Source: Aegilops tauschii subsp. strangulata (taxonomy: Eukaryota; Streptophyta; Magnoliopsida; Poales; Poaceae). From it: a stretch of 64,000 nt of DNA. The notes under the pieces were generated by a model that saw nothing but the letters and a program-made list of their open reading frames with translations, did not search any database and had not been told where the DNA came from. Below, one piece after another: positions 58,501-64,000 of the stretch (positions are counted from its first letter, which is position 1; each line of letters opens with the position of its first letter). A program made the position numbers and the translations under genes. The stretch covers positions 507,376,601 through 507,440,600 of the forward strand of contig NC_053035.3 in the NCBI RefSeq assembly GCF_002575655.3, in the 5' to 3' direction.

Positions 58501-59156
58501 CATTTCATGCACTATTACTCAGCGTTTTGGGGACCCGAAGCGATTTCCCCGATTGATGAACCCCGGTGTGCGTTTATGTGTCTGTCGTCAACACTCACTG
58601 TTTGGTCTAATTCTGACCTGTTTCGTGGACTATTACTCACCGTTTCGGGGTCCCGAAGCGATTTCCATAGTTGTTGAACCCCAATGTGTGCTTACGTGTT
58701 GGTCATCAACACCCGTAGTTTTGGCCAATTCTGGCCCGTTTCATGGACTATTACTCACTGTTTTGGGGTCCCTTGTCGAACTCCAAGGTGCGCTTACGTG
58801 TCGGTCATCAACAATCACAGTTTTGGCCGATTCTGGCCCGTTTCTGGGACTATTACTCAGTTTTGGGGTCTCAGAGTCATTTCCATGATTGACGAACCCC
58901 GGGGTGCGTTTACGTGTCGGTCATCAACACTCACATATTTGGCCGATTCTTGTCCGTTTCGTGCACTATTACTCAGGGTTTTGGGACCCAGAGCAATTTC
59001 CACGATTGACGAACCCCGGGGTGCGTTTATGTGTCCGTCGTCAACACTCACAGGTTTGGCCAATTCTGACCCGTTTCATGGACTATTACTCACCGCTTTG
59101 GGGTCCTAAAGCGATTTCCGTATTTGTTGAAACCCAAGGTGTGCTTACGTGTTGGT
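55544..59156. repeat. pSc119.2-type satellite array F, ~31 monomers
   Basis: The uninterrupted right-hand array. The tetrameric order M2-M3-M4-M1 continues from array B across the copia insertion. Near 55618 about 40 bp are missing within an M2/M3 boundary (CTTCGACTATATTGACG), a change absent from arrays C and D. Sequence from roughly 55735-55830 to 57598-57700 has no counterpart in unit 1. It ends in an M1 monomer fused to copia pol at 59157. Confidence 0.9.
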
Positions 59157-60409
59157 CCTTAATGGCTTTCTTAAGGAAGAATTGTATATGATGCAGTCGG
59201 AAGGTTTTTCGATCCTAAGAATACTAACAAGGTATGCAAGCTCCAGCGCTCCATCTATGGGCTGGTGCAAGCATCTCGGAGTTGGAACATTCGATTTGAT
59301 GAGATGATCAAAGCGTTTGGGTTTACACAGACTTATGGAGAAGCCTGTGTTTACAAGAAAGTGAGTGGGAGCTCTGTAGCATTTCTCATATTATATGTGG
59401 ATGACATACTGTTGATGGGAAATGATATAGAATTCTTGGGAAGCATAAAGGCCTACTTGAACAAGTGTTTTTCAATAAAGGACCTTGAAGAAGCTGCTTA
59501 TATATTAGGCATCAAGATCTATAGAGATAGATCAAGACGCCTCATTGGTCTTTCACAAAGTACGTACCTTGACAAGATATTGAAGAAGTTCAATATGGAT
59601 CAGTCGAAGAAGGGGTTCTTGCCTGTATTGCAAGGTGTGCAATTGAGCACGGCTCAATGCCCGACCACGGCAGAAGATAGAGAAAAGATGAGTGTCGTCC
59701 CCTATGCCTCGGCCATAGGGTCTATTATGTATGCCATGATGTGTACCAGACCTGATGTAAACCTTGCCGTAAGTTTGGTAGGAAGGTACCAAAGTAATCC
59801 CGGCATGGAATACTGGACAGCGGTCAAGAATATCCTGAAGTACCTGAAGAGGACTAAGGATATGTTTCTCGTTTATGGAGGTGACGAAGAGCTCGTCCTA
59901 AAGGGTTACGTCGATGCTAGTTTCGACACAGATCTGGATGACTCTAAGTCACAAACCGGATACGTGTATATTTTGAATGGTGGGGCAGTAAGCTGGTGCA
60001 GTTGCAAGCAAAGCGTTGTGGCGGGATCTACATGTGAAGTGGAATACATGGCGGCCTCAGAGGCAGCACAAGAAGCAATCTGGGTGAAGGAGTTCATTAC
60101 CGACCTAGGAGTTATTCCCAATGCGTCGGGCCCGATGACTCTCTTCTGTGACAACACTGGAGCTATTGCCCTTGTCAAGGAGCCCAGGTTTCATAGGAAG
60201 ACCAGGCATATCAAGCGTCGCTTCAACTCCATTCGTGAAAATGTTCAAAATGGAGACATAGATATTTGTAAAGTACATACGGACCTGAATGTAGCAGATC
60301 CGTTGACTAAACCTCTCCCTAGAGCAAAACATGATCAACACCAGAACTCTATGGGTGTTCGATTCATCACAATGTAACTAGATTATTGACTCTAGTGCAA
60401 GTGGGAGAC
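59157..60409 (+). mobile_element. Partial copia internal region, unit 2 copy
   Basis: Left fragment of the compound copia block, starting with the same satellite/pol junction as at 25769. The one-base loss near 59206 is shared with unit 1. The polypurine tract precedes the LTR at 60410. Confidence 0.9.
59265..60377 (+). pseudogene. Copia reverse transcriptase/RNase H fragment, open 370-codon frame
   Basis: Open from MQASRSWNIRF to RFITM. It contains YVDD (about 59397-59408), the reverse transcriptase thumb, and a complete RNase H with VDASFDTD, CEVEYMAAS (Ala to Val versus relatives), FCDNTGAI and DLNVADPLTK. It is a 5'-truncated pol: no gag, protease or integrase, and the first part of reverse transcriptase is missing or out of frame. 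The ATG is an internal Met, not a true start. The unit 1 copy (25797-26968) is broken by a replacement and stops, so those lesions arose after the duplication. Confidence 0.9.
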
Positions 60410-62130
60410 TGTTGGAAATATGCCCTAGAGGCAATAATAAAATGGTTATTATTGTATTTCCGTGTTCATGATAATTGTCTATTGCTCATGCTATAATTGT
60501 GTTATCCGGAAATCGTAATACATGTGTGAATACATAGACCACAACATGTCCCTAGTGAGCCTCTAGTTGACTAGCTCGTTGATCAACAGATAGTCATGGT
60601 TTCCTGACTATGGACATTGGATGTCATTGATAACGGGATCACATCATTAGGAGAATGATGTGATGGACAAGACCCAATCCTAAGCATAGCACAAGATCGT
60701 GTAGTTCGTTTGCTAGAGCTTTTCCAAATGTCAAGTATCATTTCCTTAGACCATGAGATTGTGCAACTCCCGGATACCATAGGAGTGCTTTGGGTGTGCC
60801 AAACGTCACAACGTAACTAGGTGGCTATAAAGGTGCACTACGGGTATCTCCGAAAGTGTCTGTTGGGTTGGCATGAATCGAGACTGGGATTTGTCACTCC
60901 GTATGACGGAGAGGTATCTCTGGGCCCACTCGGTAATGCATCATCATAATGAGCTCAATGTGACCAAGTGTTTGGTCATGGGATCATGCATTATGGTACG
61001 AGTAAAGTGACTTTCCGGTAACGAGATTGAACAAGGTATTGGGATACCGACGATCGAATCTCGGGCAAGTAACGTACCGATTGACAAATGGAATTGTATA
61101 CGGGATTGATTGAATCCTCGACATCGTGGTTCATCCGATGAGATCATCGTGGAACATGTGGGAGCCAACATGGGTATCCATATCCCGCTGTTGGTTATTG
61201 ACCGGAGAGTCGTCTCGGTCATGTCTGCATGTCTCCCGAACCCGTAGGGTCTACACACTTAAGGTTCGGTGACGCTAGAGTTGTAGAGATATTAGTATGC
61301 GGTTAACCGAAAGTTGTTTGGAGTCCCGGACCTCACGAGGAGTTCCGGAATGGTCCAGAGGTAAAGATTTATATATGGGAAGTCCTATTTTGGTCACCGA
61401 AAAATGTTCGGGATTTTTCGGTATTGTACCGGGAAGGTTCTAGAAGGTTCCGAAGTGGGGCCCACCTGCATGGGGGACCCACATGAACGTGGGTAGTGGG
61501 GGCAAGGCCCCACACCCCTGGTCAAGGCGCACCAAGATCCCACCTTAGAAGGAATAAGATCATATCCCGAAGGGATAAGATCAAGATCCCTAAAAAAGGG
61601 GGATAACAATCGGTGGGGAAGGGAAATGATGGGATTTCTTTCCCCCACCTTTGCCAACGCCCCAATGGACTTGGAGGGCAAGAAACCAGCCCCCTCCACC
61701 CCTATATATAGTGGGGAGGCGCATGGGAGCAGCACCCCAAGCCCTGGCGCCTCCCTCCTTCCCGTGACACCTCTTCCTCCCCGCTTGCGCTTGGCGAAGC
61801 CCTGCCGGGATCCCGCTACTTCCACCACCACGCCGTCGTGCTGCTGGATCTCCATCAACTTCTCCTCCCCCCTTGCTGGATCAAGAAGGAGGAGATGTCC
61901 CCGCTCCGTACGTGTGTTGAACGCGGAGGTGCCGTCCGTTCGGCGCTAAGATCATCGGTGATTTGGATCACGACGAGTACGACTCCCTCAACCCCGTTCT
62001 CTTGAACGCTTCCGCGCGCGATCTACAAGGGTATGTAGATGCACTCCCCTCTCTCTCGTTGCTAGATGACTCCATAGATTGATCTTGGTGATACGTAGAA
62101 AATTTTAAATTTCTGCTACGATCCCCAACA
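60410..62130 (+). repeat. Copia LTR, unit 2 copy
   Basis: 1,721 bp, TATA 61703-61710, ends CCCCAACA. An 11-bp deletion near 61329 (one of two tandem TCCCGGA-type motifs lost) distinguishes it from 27001-28732. Confidence 0.92.
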
Positions 62131-64000
62131 GTGGCATCATGAGCTAGGTCTATGCGTAGTTTCTATGCACGAGTAGAACACAAACTTGTTGTGGGCGTAG
62201 ATGTTGTCAATTTTCTTGCCACTACTAGTCTTATCTTGTTTCGGCAGCATCGTGGGATGAAGCGGCCCGGACCGACCTTACACGTACGCTTACGTGAGAC
62301 AGGTTCCACCGACTGACATGCACTAGTTGCATAAGGTGGCTAGCGGGTGTCTGTCTCTCCCACTTTAGTCGAATCGGATTCGATGAAAAGGGTCCTTATG
62401 AAGGGTAAATAGAAGTTGGCATATCACGTTGTGGTTTTACGTAGGTAAGAAACGTTCTTGCTAGAAACCTATAGAAGCCACGTAAAAACATGCAACAACA
62501 ATTAGAGGACGTCTAACTTGTTTTTGCAGCATATGCCTTGTGATGTGATATGGCCAAAAGGATGTGATGAATGAAATATATGTGATGTATGAGATTGATC
62601 ATGTTCTTGTAATAGGAATCACGACTTGCATGTCGATGAGTATGACAACCGGCAGGAGCCATAGGAGTTGTCTTTATTTTTTGTATGACCTGCGTGTCAT
62701 TGAATAACGCCATGTAAATTACTTTACTTTATTGCTAAACATGTTAGCCATGGAAGTAGAAGTAATCGTTGGCGTGACAACTTCATGAAGACACGATGAT
62801 GGAGATCATGATGATGGAGATCATGGTGTCATGCCGGTGACGAAGATGATCATGGCGCCCCGAAGATGGAGATCAAAGGAGCAATATGATACTGGCCATA
62901 TCATGTCACTATTTGATTGCATGTGATGTTTATCATGTTTTACATCTTATTTGCTTAGAAGACGGTAGCTTAAATAAGATGATCCCTCGCAATAATTTCA
63001 AGAAAGTGCTCCCCCTAACTGTGCACCATTGCGAAGGTTCGTTGTTTCGAAGCACCACGTGATGATCGGGTGTGATAGATTCTAACATTCGAATACAACG
63101 GGTGTAAGCCAGATTTACACACGCAATACACTTAGGTTGACTTGACGAGCCTAGCATGTACAGACATGGCCTCGGAACACGGAACACCGAAAGGTCGAGC
63201 ATGAGTCGTATAGAAGATACGATCAACATGAAGATGTTCACCGATGTTGACTAGTCCGTCTCACGTGATGATCGGACACGGCCTAGTTGACTCGGATCAT
63301 GTTTCACTTAGATGACTAGAGGGATGTCTATCTGAGTGGGAGTTCATTGAATAATTTGATTAGATGAACTTAATTATCATGAACTTAGTCTAAAATCTTT
63401 ATAATATGTCTTGTAGATCAAATGGCCCACGCTAATGTTGCCCTCAACTTCAACGCGTTCCTAGAGAAAACCAAGCTGAAAGATGATGGCAGCAACTATA
63501 CGGACTGGGTCCGGAACCTGAGGATCATCCTCATAGCTGCCAAGAAAGATTATTTCCTAGAAGCACCGCTAGATGACGCACCCATCCCAGAGAACCAAGA
63601 CGTTATGAACGCTTGGCAGCAGCGTGCTGATGATTACTCCCTCGTATAGTGCGGCATGCTTTAAAGCTTAGAACCGGGGCTCCAAAAGCGTTTTGAGCAA
63701 CACGGAGCATATGAGATATTCGAAGAGCTGAAAATGGTTTTCCAAGCTCATGCCCGGGTCGAGAGATATGAAGTCTCCGACAAGTTCTTCAGTTGTAAGA
63801 TGGAGGAAAATAGTTCTGTCAGTGAGCACATACTCAAAATGTCTGGGTTACACAACCGCTTGACTCAGCTGGGAGTTAATCTCCAGGATGACGCGGTCAT
63901 TGACAGAATCCTTCAGTCGCTTCCACCGAGCTACAAGAGCTTTGTGATGAACTTCAATATGCAGGGGATGGAAAAGACCATTCCTGAGGTATATACAATG
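62131..64000 (+). mobile_element. Copia internal region, cut by the window end
   Basis: Primer-binding site from 62132, leader of about 1.3 kb, then gag from 63422. Corresponds to 28733-30603. Confidence 0.88.
63422..64000 (+). pseudogene. Copia gag, unit 2 copy, partial
   Basis: Starts MAHANVALNF. It carries the same TAG as unit 1 (63647-63649) and an additional TAA at 63662-63664 (CTTTAAAGC against CTTACAGC). Substitutions relative to unit 1 include Val to Phe near 63554. It continues past the window, before the zinc knuckle. Confidence 0.88.

Larger units (their letters stand above)
40687..64000. repeat. Tandem segmental duplication, unit 2 (continues past the window)
   Basis: Copies 5766 to about 30603 in order. 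The offset is +34,921 at the start and shifts with small indels, e.g. one base near 6348 and 12 bp inside the dead copia element. Unlike unit 1, it has a single dead copia element followed by an uninterrupted satellite array F, and it retains about 1.8 kb of satellite that unit 1 lacks. The right end lies outside the window. Confidence 0.9.

Noticed and set aside
40687..64000. Pure assembly artefact (same locus assembled twice)
   Set aside because: Not excluded, but unlikely: the units differ by a 3.4-kb duplication, ~1.8 kb of satellite, several small indels and different lesions in the copia fragment. A long-read check is still needed.
1..64000. A novel enzymatic, defence or biosynthetic gene system
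   Set aside because: All recognisable protein domains are gypsy or copia gag-pol parts, and no unexplained conserved ORF cluster exists in the window.

Overview
This is repeat-dominated intergenic DNA from a Triticeae grass (wheat, rye, barley or Aegilops group). Two signals support that. The long tandem arrays at 8686-12065, 20634-21728, 23990-25768, 35851-36083, 43606-46988 and 55544-59156 match, from recollection of the published monomer, the ~118-bp pSc119.2 satellite, a mainly subterminal repeat of rye and the wheat B-genome lineage. Several ~1.7-kb LTRs opening TGTTGGAAATATGCCCTAG belong to the BARE/WIS/Angela clade of Ty1/copia elements. I find no convincing host protein gene. Every long protein-like ORF is retrotransposon remains, or is an artefact of satellite or LTR sequence.

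Layout: 1-1244 unassigned; 1259-1562 a tRNA-derived SINE (minus strand) with a perfect 14-bp target-site duplication; 2774-4930 the 3' end of a chromodomain-bearing Ty3/gypsy element with one complete LTR; 4931-5765 unassigned; 5766-8685 a single-copy-like block (GC-rich leader, short repeats); 8686-12065 satellite; 12066-20633 a complete but dead copia element inserted in the satellite with TSD TGTCG; 20634-21728 satellite; 21729-23989 a second partial copy of the same copia element; 23990-25768 satellite; 25769-35850 a compound Angela-type copia block (partial internal region, LTR, full internal region, LTR); 35851-36083 two satellite monomers; 36084-38252 5' LTR and partial internal region of another LTR element, probably gypsy; 38253-40686 an inverted, truncated copia element.

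At 40687 the sequence restarts: 40687-64000 is a near-identical copy of 5766 to about 30603. The window is therefore the first unit and about two thirds of the second unit of a direct tandem duplication with a period of 34,921 bp. The breakpoint joins copia pol to the single-copy block through a 5-bp microhomology. The copies differ structurally. Copy 1 has an extra 3,356-bp tandem duplication that includes a copia LTR and satellite, and lacks about 1.8 kb of satellite that copy 2 retains.

The satellite has a clear higher-order structure. Four monomer variants alternate in fixed order (M1-M2-M3-M4, about 445-473 bp per set), a shortened M2 recurs every third set, and the order continues across the copia insertion. 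The elements do not form a cooperating gene system. What is informative is how satellite, nested retrotransposons and microhomology-marked duplications built this locus.
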